64,000 bases of DNA from Anastrepha obliqua (GCF_027943255.1 NC_072892.1:167030792-167094791); one strand, 5' to 3'. Numbered from the stretch's first letter, positions 41,995-53,364 are shown. Notes: generated by a model from the sequence alone, not told the origin. A program made the numbers and translations.

Positions 41995-42850
41995 AGTATT
42001 TCCACTGAAATAATCCTAATTAGTGACCAGCGCCGTTTTATTACCACCGGCCTCGTATAAAGATGTTTTTTTGTGTCCCTAAGTCAAATCCATTTAATGA
42101 GGTCCAAGGATAGCAGCAAATTCTTTATCTCGGTGTCTGAGATCTCATTAATTTGCTACAAGAAAGGCTTATCAAAGGAGCGGAGTCGACAGCTTCTCCA
42201 GATAGGATTGAATAGTACATTGAGTCTAGCTGCATGCTCCCCACTTCCCAATGACCTGTAAGGGTTGCAGTGATGGGTGAGATGTTTGGTCGAGAGCATC
42301 CTAGCAGATCATTCGTCCTTTGAATTTTGTATGACCGACATGTGTTTTTTCTTGTAATACATGTAGTTAGCTGTTTCCATCTTCTTTCGGCTAAAGCATG
42401 ATAGTGTGAAGCAATGGATGCTTTTCATGTGTTGAGTGGGGTGGAGACTGCCACCGCCTCTGCTATTTCTAGTGTCGAACCTTTTCTTGCTAGCTGATCC
42501 GCTATCTCATTACCCCGTATGCTCCTGTGACCGGGCATCCATATCAGAGTGATTTCAAGCCAATGACTAAGCATTTCCAGCTCCTCTCTACACTGTGAGA
42601 CTAGATAAAATGGAGTTATAGCTGCTTGACTGTCTGAGAAGATAGCTACTCTTGCACCAACTTCCTTGTAGAGTTTTTGTGATTTGCATGCTTCTCTGAT
42701 CGCTAACAGTTCTGCCTGGAGCACGCTGGCATAGTCAGGAAGACGAATTGACTGGGATAGGTTGAGCGGCTCCAAATGGAAGCCAGGTCCCACACCACAG
42801 TTCATCTTAGAACCATCGGTATAGATTTCGTTATCGTATCTTCCAATCAC
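41995..42850 (-). pseudogene. LINE RNase H domain with intact catalytic residues, plus tail
   Basis: The frame 42425-42850 has IYTDGSK (Asp12), SVLQAELLAIREA (Glu47), AIFSDSQAA (Asp73) and IWMPGHRSIRGNEIADQLAR (Asp118): all four acidic residues of a type I RNase H are present. After the stop the tail continues with RTNDLLGCSRPNISPITATL and TGHWEVGSMQLDS. It is part of an RNase H-bearing LINE (I/LOA/R1 group); the RT domain is absent. Intact residues do not imply expression, because the frame is cut at both ends. Confidence 0.75.
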
Positions 42851-42859
42851 CTTCCCTTT

Positions 42860-43440
42860 GCTCCATTCGGCTCTCGGTGGAAAAAATGCTTATTGTCGCC
42901 AATAATATTTGCGCTTTACAAAAACCACTTGCAGGAAAGCTTAGAAGGAAGATTAAAGATAGAAGGGAAAAATATTAGACTTCTAATGCATGCGGATGAT
43001 ATCATTTTGTTAGCGGCAAATCCAGAAATAACACCTCCGATGAATTTTAAAAAACATTTTGAATACAGAACAGCTGCAGCAAAAAATGGTATTAATACTT
43101 CGTGGACTTGCCTTTTAAAAAGGAAAGAAATTTCAATTGAAGCATTGAAGCTAAATGGCAATTTTTTCTTGCAGTTCGTCGTTCAATACAGTCATACACA
43201 GCACAGGCGTGGGGTTTTGGATGGTTTGAAGAAGTTGATATACTGCAAAAGTACTTTGTAAAGCAAATTCCGAAGCTACCATCGCATACGCTTACATACT
43301 TACTTCTTTTGGAAACTGGCATGCAAGAAAATCGTTTGTTCACTTTAGAACTGTTCCTTAAGTAACTATATGCGCAGAATTTTGTTAATGTGCTCACCAA
43401 ATCTGCCACATTATCTGTCCAAAACTGTTATAAAGAAAGA
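42860..43440 (+). pseudogene. LINE RT remnant with HADD in place of YADD
   Basis: The plus strand reads LSPIIFALYKNHLQESLEGR, LKIEGKNIRLLMHADDIILL and NPEITPPMNF, then, after a frame change, AQAWGFGWFEEVDILQKYFV, KQIPKLPSHTLTYLLLLETG and MQENRLFTLELFLK. These are RT motifs B-end, C and the thumb of a LINE common in flies. The tyrosine of the YADD box is His, and stops break the frame. Confidence 0.65.
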
Positions 43441-43619
43441 AGTATTCTGGACTAAATTTAATCCACATATCACAGTGATCAGCTTTGTTTATTGCCATAA
43501 GGTAAGAGAACCGCACCGGAAACTGTAAGCACTGTAATGAGGATAAGAGAGGTGTTGAAGTAAAATATTTTTGTTATCCTTACGATTTACCAATAAGTAT
43601 TGTTGGATTTATAACTCTG

Positions 43620-45396
43620 CAGTCAGCTGCAACGCGGGCCGTGCGAGATAACTACAGGGAAAAGAGATCGGAAGTGAGGCGCCTCTTCAGACGCAAGAAA
43701 CGAGAACAGGAGAAGCGTGAGCGTGAGTTGCTAGAGGAGTACAGGGGCAGGAATGATGCTCGAAAATTCTATTCAAGTCAAGCGTCTGACACAAGGTTTC
43801 AAGACCGGAGCATCAGCCTGCAAAGATAAAAACGGAAATCTGGTTATGGATACACAGTCCACACTGGCCATATGGAGGGAACACTTCTGCAATTTACTTG
43901 CTGGCGATGACGCACACAATTCCGACCCAGTAGAAGATGACCCCGATTCCGCCAATCAACGATAATTTGAACGTTCCACCACCTAGTTATGCCGAAGCCA
44001 GAGTTGCCATTAAGCGGCTCAAGAATAACAAAGCGGCTGGCGCTGACGGCTTGCCCGCTGAATTGTTCAAGACTGGCGGCGATGTGCTGATAGGGAGCAT
44101 GCATCAGCTCATCTGCAAAATATGGCTAGCAGAAAGCATGCCCGACGATTGGAATCTCAGTGTCCTTTGTCCTGTACTGAAGAAGGCTGACCCAACGATC
44201 TGCACCAACTACCAGGGCATCAGTCTTCTAACCATCGCCTATAAGGTCATGTCTAGCGTCCTATGTGGAAGACTTAAGCTGTTGCCAACACACTGATCGG
44301 GTCTTATCAGTGCGGCTTCAGAAGTGGTAAGTCCACCATCGACCAGATTTTCACATTACGCCAAATCCTGGAAAAGACCCATGAAAAGCAAGTCGACACC
44401 CATCATCTCTTTGTCGACTATAAAGCTGCGTTCGATAGCCCGATAAGGGATTGCCTGTACGCCACCATGTCTGAGTTCGGTATACCAGCGAAGCTCATAC
44501 GGCTTTGCAGAATGACGTTGAGCAACACAACCAGCTCCGTCAAGATAGGAAATAACCTGCCGAGCCATTCAATACCGTTCGAGGTTTCAGACAAGGCGAT
44601 TCACTGTCATGCAACCTCTTCAACTTCGTGATGGAAGGGGTGCTCCGAAAAGCAGGTGTGCATCGCAATGGCAGTATTTTCTACAAATGTGTCCAGCTCC
44701 TTGCGTACGCCGATGACATTAACATTATCGGCCGCTGCAAGCGAGATGTCACGGCTGCGTTTTCCGCTATCGAGAAGGAATCATCACGAGTGGGTCTGGC
44801 GGTGAACGAGGGTAAAACGAAGTATATGTTGTCTACAACGCGGAACACACGGCGTGTAGGAACGCACGTCATTGCGGACACCTATACTTTCGAAGTTGTG
44901 CCAGAATTTATTTATCTTGGCCGTTAACAGCAACGACGATATCAGCCTGGAGATCAAACGGAGAATCACTCTTGCTAATAGGTGTTACTATGGGCTAGGT
45001 AAGCAATTGAGTAGTCGAGCCCTCTCTCGCATGAGCAAACTGACACTTTACAAGACGCTCATCATACCCGTGTTGCTTTATGGCGCAGAGGCATGGGTAG
45101 TGTCACAAACCACGAGCTGTATGAGCTCTACGCCGACATTGACGTAGTTCAACGCATCGCCATCCAACGCCTGCGTTGGCTAGGGCATGTCGTGCGTATG
45201 GATGAAGAAGCTCCAGCAAAGAAGGTGTTCGAGGGCGAAGTCCAACGGAGCCGACGAAGAGGAAGACCATTGCTCCGGTGGAAAGACCAGGTGGAGGAAA
45301 CCCTATGTTCGCTTGGTATACAGAATTGGAGAAGGCGCGCGCGGAGCAGAGGCGCCTGGAGAGAGCTAGTGAGGTCGGCCGTAACTCGGTAACTAG
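43620..45396 (+). pseudogene. Long LINE ORF2 remnant (RT domain nearly complete)
   Basis: The frames, joined over several shifts, read RRLFRRKKREQEKRERELLE, LVMDTQSTLAIWREHFCNLL, RLKNNKAAGADGLPAELFKT, MPDDWNLSVLCPVLKKADPT, ICTNYQGISLLTIAYKVMSS, FRSGKSTIDQIFTLRQILEK, HHLFVDYKAAFDS (motif A), RQGDSLSCNLFN (motif B), LLAYADDINIIGR (motif C) and AVNEGKTKYMLST. The end is VLLYGAEAW joined to NHELYELYADIDVVQRIAIQ, RLRWLGHVVRMDEEAPAKKV, RRRGRPLLRWKDQVEETLCS. This is an RTE/CR1-like LINE. The endonuclease is absent, at least four frameshifts are present, and about 30 codons are deleted between AEAW and NHEL. Related 3' ends lie at 58945 and 59538. Confidence 0.8.
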
Positions 45397-45455
45397 TTGT
45401 TATGGCCACCTAAATAAGTAAAGTTCATTCCCTTTCATATTTCATTATTATTATA

Positions 45456-45780
45456 TCTTTATATATAAAAATGAATGTTTGTTTGTATGTCCTCGATGAA
45501 TTCAAAAACTACTGGACCGATTATTATAAAAATTGGTATATATTTGTATGTATTTTTCCACGGAAAAGGTTTGTAGAATATGCTCATTGTTTCCAATCGC
45601 CACCAGGTGGCGCTGCAGAGTACCAACTTCTGCCCCGTTCAACCGATTTTTTCGAAATAAACAAAATCAATAAAATGGTTTAGAATGAATTGAATAGTTG
45701 TGTACTGATTTTTCTTTAAAGTTATTTTTCTTAAATTTATTTTAGTTGTTCGAGTAGCAACGCGCGCCGGGTACAGCTAG
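45456..45780 (+). mobile_element. Short Helitron-like element
   Basis: Starts TCTTTATATATAAAAATGAA after a host A (45455) and ends GCGCGCCGGGTACAGCTAG before a host T (45781). The 5'-TC...CTAG-3' ends, insertion between A and T, a GC-rich stretch just before the CTAG, and no inverted repeats or target duplication fit Helitron rules. There is no Rep/helicase gene, so it is non-autonomous (325 bp). The 5' end resembles short Helitrons known from other insects. Confidence 0.6.
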
Positions 45781-46249
45781 TAATTATTTAAAAAAGTAAG
45801 TAAGTAAAAAAGTTTAAATTTGAATTTTTAACACTACTAGTTGGAAGCCTTCGGCCGATTTCTAATGTACACATATGAATATAAGGATGAATTTTTCCTG
45901 CACTAAGCAAAGTTTTCTATTATGTGGAATTTTCATAATAAACAAAAATGTATGAGTAGCTCATGTCTGCGTTAATTTTTAGCTTCCCTCTATGAAATAA
46001 GTACCCCATTCTCATTTACCTAAGTCGTAGATACAAAATTTATATGAATGGAATTTCAATCCCACCAGTAGTGGCCCAATTTTTAGACCCAAAAGACACT
46101 TAGCGAATTAATTTTCTGCAAAAATATTATTTCTAGGGTAACCAATTCAAATCTCGAACCAAATCGGACCATGAATACGATTTGTAAAAGTACCGTGTGT
46201 CTTTTAAGGGCTTGAAAACTCGAAATGATAATACAAAATAGAAATATTT
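45781..46249. other. No gene recognised
   Basis: A/T-rich, nothing coding seen. Confidence 0.45.
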
Positions 46250-47470
46250 TGGAAGGATTTTTTTTTTTTTCATTTTTAATAAAATCTGGTAGATAATCTC
46301 ATGGCATTTATTTTTTTAAAGGAATAGGGGTAACCAGAGGCCCGAAAAAATTATGATTTTAAATAATTTTTTTTATTTGCTTATTTTGGGCTTTATTTTA
46401 CAAAAATAAAAACACAAAAATAAATCATATTTCGAATTGACTTAAGCAAAATTTCAAAAAACAAAATTAATAATTGTAAAAGTTATCGCTGTTTGTGTGG
46501 AGCCCGTTTCTCCAGAAGTCCCTTGGGGTGATCATCACAAGTCCTTGAAGATTCATCTAAAATCAATCGGGCAGGAGAAATAAGTTTTATTAATAGATAA
46601 TCTTGTGCCTGATCGAAGCTTTTTATTTTTTTTTTTTCAAAATTAACAATACCTATGGCGGCCTCAAAAAATTTTTTTCAGATTTTCAAGAAAAAAAAAC
46701 CGACAGTTTTGTTAAAAAAATCGAAATTTTTGAAAAACAAATTCTTCGATCAGGCACGAGTTTTTTATGTTTTTCAAACTCAGTTTAAATTTTATTAAAA
46801 TCTACCAAGCGGTTTTTAAGTTACAGTGATCAACAGTTCAAAAAACATAGTTTTGAGAAAAATGCATTTAAAGTTTTGCTTCTGCTAGCGAACATTCCGG
46901 AGCGCCCAAGCGCCTGTTGTTAATTGTTGAATAACTCGAAAAGTAATTGACGGATTCACTTCAAATTTTCACACACTATTTTTAAGATATTATACTTTAA
47001 GAAAATGTTAAAAACAATTAAATTTTTTGAAAATTCTGACTACCCCTAATCCCCTATATCAGGCATATGTCCGCCGCGTCTACGAATTAAACAGTCTATT
47101 CAATCAGTGCAATTTTTGGCAACTTTTCCCAATAAATTTGGTCAATGGTGACTTGAATATTGCAATAAAGCGATTGATAAGCGCGCTGTATGGCAAGTTG
47201 CACCGCCTTCTAGGAACCAAATCTCGTCAATGTTTAGCTGATGTTCCAAAATTTTGGTAACAAACATTCAATCGCTCGCCATTTGCCGTAACGGCAGCTC
47301 CTTCATCAATTCCAAAGATGTAGTCAGTGATCTATGAACTTCACGAACAGATTTATTTATTATGTCTTCAAAGTAAATGTCCACAATTTGGAGGCGTTGT
47401 TCTGACGTTAAATAGTTCTTGTTGACTTGAAAAACCTTACTGAAATGAAATGTGAACACTGTTTGCCATT
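46250..47470 (-). mobile_element. DD41D deletion derivative carrying a nested insertion
   Basis: The outer parts match the remnant at 5050-5620 in order: left end GGAAGGATTTTTTTT and TCTGGTAGATAATCTCATGG, C-terminal scraps around 47055-47230 (inverse of HMPDI and NKTTRRCNLPYS-like sequence), and the N-terminus on the minus strand at 47268-47459, YLTSEQRLQIVDIYFEDI and NKSVREVHRSL. The catalytic middle is missing, as in the 5 kb copy, so both derive from the same deleted parent. The block 46327-47046 is foreign to the element and lies between the end and the C-terminus. Confidence 0.65.
46327..47046. mobile_element. Nested element with GGGGTA ends
   Basis: About 720 bp inserted in the DD41D derivative. 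The ends are GGGGTAACCAGA at the left and the inverse of GGGGTAGTCAGA at the right, both flanked by TA (46325-46326 and 47047-47048). This suggests a Tc1/mariner-type non-autonomous element with short terminal repeats. The interior shares the words GAGAAAAATGCATTTAAAGT and AATAACTCGAAAAGTAATTG with the TTAA-type repeats in loose form, but the similarity is low. No transposase frame. Confidence 0.45.
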
Positions 47471-48726
47471 TTCTGCTGTCAAAGCATAGTTATGGGCATC
47501 GATAGTTCTCATGCAGCTGAAAAACACTTTATTTATATAATTCTGCACCACCTCAAGTATCTAAAAACACCTGGTCACCTGCAACCATGCACGAATTTTC
47601 AATTTCACCGTACAGACAGATGAACAATCAAATTTATATGGCTTACAAAAGTGATAAAAAAATTGAAAATTTTTTGCGATTTCTCAAATACCTGTATCTG
47701 AGCTATAAATGGTCGTACGACAGTTCTAAACAACAACTTTTGGCGAAAACCCAAAACGATTGTTTTCAATTCGAGTACCGACGTCGCTACAAGAAAAGGC
47801 CATATATGTATATGTAGGTATTAAGAAAAAAAACAGCTTATTAAAGCTGGGTAAAAAAGTTATTCAGTGGTTTAGTAAGAAAAAATGTTTTCAAGTCTGT
47901 GGATCCAAACGGTGCAAAATGAAAAAAATGGGAAGTTTATTCCTCATACTAATTCTGAGAATTTGTGATACCCCTTCACTTGTTTTGTTAAAATATCTCA
48001 AAATTAGAGCCTTAAAGCGACTATTTGAAAAATCGTCAAAAAATGTTTTTTTTTACCACTAATGGAGGACGTTTCTAGAGGACTTTTCTAATGAAGCAAT
48101 ACTGGGAACAGTTCACAGTGACAAACAACTACTCAGGTATATCGAACATAGAAATATATCGTATCTGAGTATTGGGGGCAAGCAGTTTTCTTGATTGAAC
48201 AACATAAGGCAGTGGATCGGTATACAACGTGTGGGTCATCTTTTCTAACAGCTAGAATTATTTTGAAATATACTTGTAGCTCAAAATTTGTAATACTTAT
48301 GAAACAATGTAATAATATATTGTTTTTAAATTATATAATCGCTTGCATGCGAATACGAATAGCAAATAAATAAGAAGAAAATGGTATATGGTCCATTCGA
48401 GGTTTGAAACATAATATCCTTGGCGGTCTGAAACAACACAAAATTCACAACTACTGCTGACGTCAATACGGCCCATAGAGCTTTCAGCACTTCACTTTTA
48501 AACTCTCCTTCATAAGCAACAACTGTTGGGAATGAGTCCGGATTTACTGAAAGCACTTTGAAACCCATCAAATGGTCGAAAAATGTACTTCCATTTATTC
48601 AATAATCGCCACACTCTATTTCTATAACAAATAAAATTCATCGAATAATGTCAAGATTATGGGGAGGGTGTGCAAAATGAGCAATAAAAGTAATTTCGGT
48701 ACTTACGCCAAACACTTTGAAAACTC
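47471..48726. other. No gene recognised
   Basis: Open frames at 47587-48062 (plus) and 48326-48571 (minus) show no domain I know. The minus-strand stretch around 48560 (DHLMGFKVLSVNPD) loosely resembles the sequence just past the stop of the peptide candidate at 48727 (DHLRVFKVFGVSTE in another frame), so an ancient local duplication is possible. Confidence 0.4.
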
Positions 48727-48876
48727 TCAAGTGGTCACAGACGCTCGCCATATGTGCATTTTAAAGCACTTGACATACATACAATCGCTCTGATGACTTT
48801 CACTTTCCATAAGGTGCCCTTCCATTAAGCACAACAAAACGACAAAAGCCACGCGCCCATATTTATAATGCACCAT
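48727..48876 (-). CDS. Candidate small secreted peptide, 49 residues
   Basis: From an ATG at 48876 the minus strand reads MVHYKYGRVAFVVLLCLMEG, then HLMESESHQSDCMYVKCFKM and a short tail before a stop. The first 20 residues suit a signal peptide, and the mature part has a C-x4-C pair. A TATA box lies about 70 bases upstream (48946-48954). A GTAAGTACC lies just after the stop, with TTGTTATAG about 85 bases further, so the transcript may be spliced in its 3' part or use another frame. AATAAA is found near 48595. The family is not recognised and the gene could be spurious. Confidence 0.4.
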   Translation of the reverse strand: MVHYKYGRVAFVVLLCLMEGHLMESESHQSDCMYVKCFKMHIWRASVTT

Positions 48877-48945
48877 TTTTTTCACTTTCCCTAACTAAAA
48901 AAGATTTTGATAAGTAACGAAAAGTAAATAACAATACGATTTAAT

Positions 48946-48954
48946 TTTTATAGC
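48946..48954 (-). promoter_or_regulatory. TATA box of the peptide candidate
   Basis: The minus strand reads CTATAAAAAT about 70 bases before the ATG at 48876, leaving room for a leader of about 40 bases. Confidence 0.4.
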
Positions 48955-49689
48955 AACCAACTTCAAGAGTGACCTCCATTTGATTTACTCCCCGCCCCCT
49001 CGCGCCCAATCAACTTCCTTAAAATACTTGGTGTGGCTTTCCGGAGGATTTCAGGCCAGGCGCATTCGGCTTTTTCATAAAATATTCATTGACTTTTAAC
49101 AAAAGAACTATTAACCGGCGAAAAAATGTACGGATACACATGTGAATGTCCTGTGTAATGGAACGTGAGTGTGTGTGAGCATATGTGGATATACAAATAA
49201 AGGTATGTGTAATTGTGTGTGTAAGTGTGGCATCAGCATTTCAGTGGTACCCGGAAATAAATGGCGGTTGGCGATGCCAATGATTGTTTTTCGAAGGGAT
49301 AACCGGTGAAGGAGTAGCAATTGGAAATCACAATTTCGGAAAATCACAATTACATATACAAAAGTAAGCTGGTGAGGTAAGCCTTGCAAGAGAAGCTACT
49401 AGTACCGAACTGATGCGCTTTTAGTGGATTTAGAGCCATGACTAGTTCACGCGCCTGCTCATTCCAGAAAAGCCGCTGCTAAATTTTATGCTAGTCAGTT
49501 TTGCACAACGAAGTGCGAGGTGTCCCTGCCGAGCTGTATATGAGAAGGGGTCATTTCATGGCTACCTGTACCATTTTACGTGCATGATAACTACTTTAAT
49601 AATTTTCAAAGTTATTAATCCTAAAACGGCGAAATGCGCAAAATAACAATAAAAAATAAAATTTATTTTACATTGAATAATTGAAAAAA
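48955..49689. other. No gene recognised
   Basis: A (TG)n-rich stretch near 49140-49230 gives a featureless minus frame. Nothing else seen. Confidence 0.5.
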
Positions 49690-50983
49690 GATGGGGTGCC
49701 TTTTATATGTCGGGATTAGAGAGCAAAAACAAATTTTAATCATCGAAAATTACTTTATTGTTTTTCAAAATATTCTCCATGAAGATCTATACACTTTTGC
49801 ATGCGTTTGAACCAATTGTCGAAGCACTTTTGCCACTCTGAATGAGGTACCTCCAAAACATGCGTTCTGAATGCCGCAACCGCTTCTTCAGGTGTCGAAA
49901 AACGTTGACCTCTCAGTTTGTTTTTTACGTACGGGAATAAAAAGAAGTCATTCGGTGCCAAGTCAGGACTATACGGCGGATGACCCACTAGTTCGATGCT
50001 TTGGGTGCTCAAAAATGCAGTTGTTTGAGCCGATGTGTGAGAGCTCGCATTGCCCTGGTGAAGAGTGATCAGTCTTTGGCGATTGGTTTTCCTAATTTCT
50101 TGGAAGACAACTGGCAAACAAATGGTTGTGTACCACTCAGAATTTACTGTTCTGCGTTGATCTAGTGGTACGGTTGCGACATGTCCAGTTTTTCCCAAAA
50201 AAAACAGGCGACCATTTGCTTGGAAGTGCTTCGTGCGCAAACAACTTTTGTTGGATTTGGCTCATCTTGAAACACCCATACAGTCGATTGCTGTTTACTT
50301 TCGGGCTCATACGCGTAAATCCATGATTCATCACCTGTCACGATGTCATAGACGTGTTTCGAAGCCCCGCGATCGTATTTTTTGAGCATTTCCTTCGACC
50401 AATCGACACGAGCCTTTTTCTGAGCGATTGACAAATTGTGTGGGATCCAACGCGAACAAATTTTTTTGACAGTCAAATGTTCATGCAATATTGAATGTAT
50501 GCTGGTCCCACTAATGCCAAAGATTGTCTCAATCTCACGATAGGTCACATGACGATCTTGCAATATCAGTTCGCGCACAGCATCAATGGTTTTCGGAACA
50601 ACAACTGATTTTGGACGACCTTCACGAAATTCGTCTTGGAGTGAACTACGACCACGATTGAATTCACCATACCATCGATAAATACTGGTCCTTGATGGAG
50701 CTTCATCGCCAAAAAATGAATTAAGTTCATCCATGCAAAGTTGCTGAGTTAATCCACGTCGAAAGTTGTAAAAAATAATCGCACGAAAATGTTCACGATT
50801 TAATTCCATTTTTGAAGCGAGATGAATCTTTTATGTTACTGTAAACAACACAAATAGCGCTGGTATTTCAAAACGTTCTGAGTACGTAAAAGCCAAAAAA
50901 TGTCAAACTTTGCGATATAGCTGTCAGTTACCAGATTGCAACACCAGGGTTGCCAAATCCCGAAATATAAAAGGCACCCCTCG
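49690..50983 (-). mobile_element. DD34D mariner, full length (1.29 kb)
   Basis: The ends are inverted repeats sharing GGGGTGCCTTTTATAT, with the right end beginning CGAGGGGTGCC next to TA (50984-50985). The left flank lacks a clear TA, so it may be mutated. Carries one transposase gene on the minus strand. Confidence 0.85.
49755..50809 (-). pseudogene. Mariner transposase with one frameshift and a lost catalytic Asp
   Basis: Starts MELNREHFRAIIFYNFRRGL. The DNA-binding part (YRWYGEFNRGRSSLQDEFRE, YREIETIFGISGTSIHSIL) and first Asp (IVTGDESWIYAY) are intact. The frame breaks at a run of eight A residues (50197-50204) and resumes as KTGHVATVPLDQRRTVNSEW, LHQGNASSHTSAQTTAF, GHPPYSPDLAPNDFFLFPYV and CIDLHGEYFEKQ-stop. 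The family has HHDNASSH; codon 50052-50054 is GGC, so the second catalytic Asp is Gly. Only one frameshift and no other stop are visible, so it is a relatively young copy but catalytically dead. Confidence 0.9.
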
Positions 50984-51094
50984 TATTTCACTTATGCTTC
51001 CATGTAGCAAAGAACTTTGTTAAAACATTGAATATACTCGCATAAAAATGGCAATAATTAGGGCAATCATAACAAAATGTCGTCACCCAATTTA

Positions 51095-51165
51095 TGGTTT
51101 TTCGTGCGAAAACCAGAAAAAAGTGCTGAACAAGTCGAATCATATCGGCCCATCAGCCTATTGCC
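51095..51165 (+). pseudogene. Small LINE RT fragment
   Basis: The plus strand reads KPEKSAEQVESYRPISLLPL, the start of the RT fingers in many LINEs (KPGK....SYRPISLLP). About 22 codons only; flanks are not recognised. Confidence 0.5.
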
Positions 51166-51540
51166 TCTAAAGTAAAGGACTGCCTTCAATAAAAAAAAAA
51201 ACATCTCTGGGAGCTTTCATTGCAAATTAGGCGTCTCTCGACCAATATTACCTTGTTTTGGGCAATTTCAATTATCCCATTCAAGTACTCAAACCAAACA
51301 ATACCTTAATTTCATTTTTTGAATTTAAAATGCAATAACTTAATCGCACAGATCAATTTTGTTATAATACTTGATACGCCTATATGATTGTTTGATCAGA
51401 TATCTCGTAAAATAAGTCTTCCGCTATGAGTATTAGAAAAAAGTTGTTTGTTTCAATCAGTTTCGACATTCAAGTGAGATGTGAAAGCTTTAATTTGAGG
51501 CTGATTTCCTCTAGGAGCAAACCACTCCCTTTGAATAATA

Positions 51541-52495
51541 AAGCGTTTTCCAATAAGAGTTGTTATTCCCGTAGAAGATCAATGGTTTCGTAGCGCCATC
51601 TTGTTGAAAATAAACGTTGTCCAGTTTAATACCATCCAATTCCGGTCATAAAAAATCGTTAACGCATCTCTCGATAGCGCAATCCATTCACCGTAACTGT
51701 TGCTCCAGCTTCATTTTCGAAAAAGTAAGGTCCAATGACTCCGCCGGACAATAAACCGCACCAAACAGTCACTCGTTGAGGATAGAGAGGCTTTTCAACA
51801 ATAACTCTTGGATTTTCTGAGCCTTAGATCCGACAATTTTGCTTGCTGACGAAGCCATCGAGGTGAAAATGGGCCTCATCACTCAAGATGATTTTTCGAT
51901 GGAATTCCGAATCATTTTCATGCATTTGAACGACTCAATCAGCGAAGCCACGACGTTGTTGAGGATCGGCCGGGTTGAGTTCTTGCATTAACTAGACTTT
52001 ATAAGCCTTAAGACCCAACTTGTAATGCAAAATACGGTGTAATGACGTTTGTGGAATGCCAAAGAGAATTTCAAGAATTCCAAAGAACGATGAGAAATGG
52101 ACAAACCTGGGTTTTCTTCAACTCTTTCGGCTACAACAGCAATATTTTCATTTTCGGCTGTTCTTGAGTGATGTGCACGGGTTTTATTCTTCACATCACT
52201 AACGTGTCCCAATAGCTCAAATTTTTTACCAGTTTCTGTATTGCGGTCCGACAAGGTGCTTCATGATGACCAAAAAATGTTCGAGTTTTACGAACCGTCT
52301 TTGCCAAATTTTCACCATTTTTGTAGGGAATTTTATTACTTTCAATGCGTTGCTTGCGCGAGTATCGTTCCATTTTTATTAATGGCGTAGTTTATACTTG
52401 TCAAATATCAAAAACTGACGGCTTCAAAAGTGACATCTACCGAAATAGCGGGCTATTCAAAATAACGCCTGTTACTGGAAAACTATTATCAGGCG
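51541..52495 (-). mobile_element. DD41D mariner, internally deleted
   Basis: The ends are inverted repeats (CGTTTTCCAATAAGAG at the left; inverse of GTTTTCCAGTAACAGG at the right), the same family as 30204 and 63006. The transposase starts on the minus strand at 52373 with MERYSRKQRIESNKIPYKNG, ENLAKTVRKTRTFFGHHEAP, then KTRAHHSRTAENENIAVVAE, HRSLEFL, the block with NPAD and RRGFAD-like residues, and IIILSDEAHFHLDGF (first Asp, 51890). The 3' end skips from the NP...YPQRVTVWCGLL block to the end, so the second and third Asp regions are gone. Several stops. Confidence 0.75.
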
Positions 52496-52953
52496 TATTG
52501 GAAGTATCTTCTTCACTATCCGCACACTACTCGCGTCATGAGTAACAAAGTCCTGCACTGATAACCAAATCGTAATATATTATTTCAGAACCACAAATTT
52601 TCCTCACTACTTCGGGGTTTCTCTGCCAGGTATACACCAGCACTCATCTGTATAAACATGCAGAGCAGGAATGTACTCACGGAAGCGCACACGAGTGTGT
52701 TTACGTTCACTTTGCCGCACTTGGTCACACACGAACGATGGAGAGTAGCTAAAAGCGTTGGTAGCTGGGGACAAAGTTGGACAACACTCCAGTTCATTTG
52801 ACTTGAATGCGTAGTTGAAGAAGGGCGAGAAATTTAAAAAGTGGGAAAAAGTTTACCAAATACACCACACAGTTCTATATAACCCTTACACCACCGGGGT
52901 TGAATAAACGCAATTGTGAGCATCAGGAGATACGAAAATTTTATCATCGAAAC
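52496..52953. other. No gene recognised
   Basis: Nothing coding is supported. Confidence 0.45.
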
Positions 52954-53214
52954 ATATCGCACCCTAAATACAAAAGGGGCACAACTCAAAATTTTCCACC
53001 CTCGAGCTTGACTTGTTTACAGTATCACAGAAAACAAACTATGTGACATATCACGCTGAAATTTGCCATGTAAGCTTATAACAGTCCTACCAAAAAACAA
53101 AAAATGTATTTTTGCCATATGTCATCCGTGGACCGCTTTATTGATAACGTCTCGTTCATATTTGAGCTTCTGCTCATTTTGAGTTGTGACCCTTTTATAT
53201 TTAGGGTGCGATAT
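52954..53214. mobile_element. MITE with 40-bp terminal repeats
   Basis: Starts ATATCGCACCCTAAATACAA and ends with the inverse of the same word; the inverted arms run about 40 bp (to CACAACTCAAAAT). Total about 261 bp. The interior 53000-53167 is nearly identical to 39366-39533, which lacks the arms. The target duplication is unclear because the flanks are AT repeats. No coding frame. Confidence 0.65.
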
Positions 53215-53364
53215 ATGTATATCGTTCTGCTGCGTTGGGTAAAAACATGTGTAAAGATTAACTTAGACAAGAACGTTCCGGAATCAGCGAATTGTCCTCA
53301 AAGCGAGATTACATCCTCACTGACCCTTAAGTTCATCGAGAAACTGAATGTGTTATGAACGCAC

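Noticed and set aside
47587..48062. Two lysine-rich plus-strand frames as a gene
   Set aside because: Composition follows A-rich DNA, and there is no domain or splice evidence.
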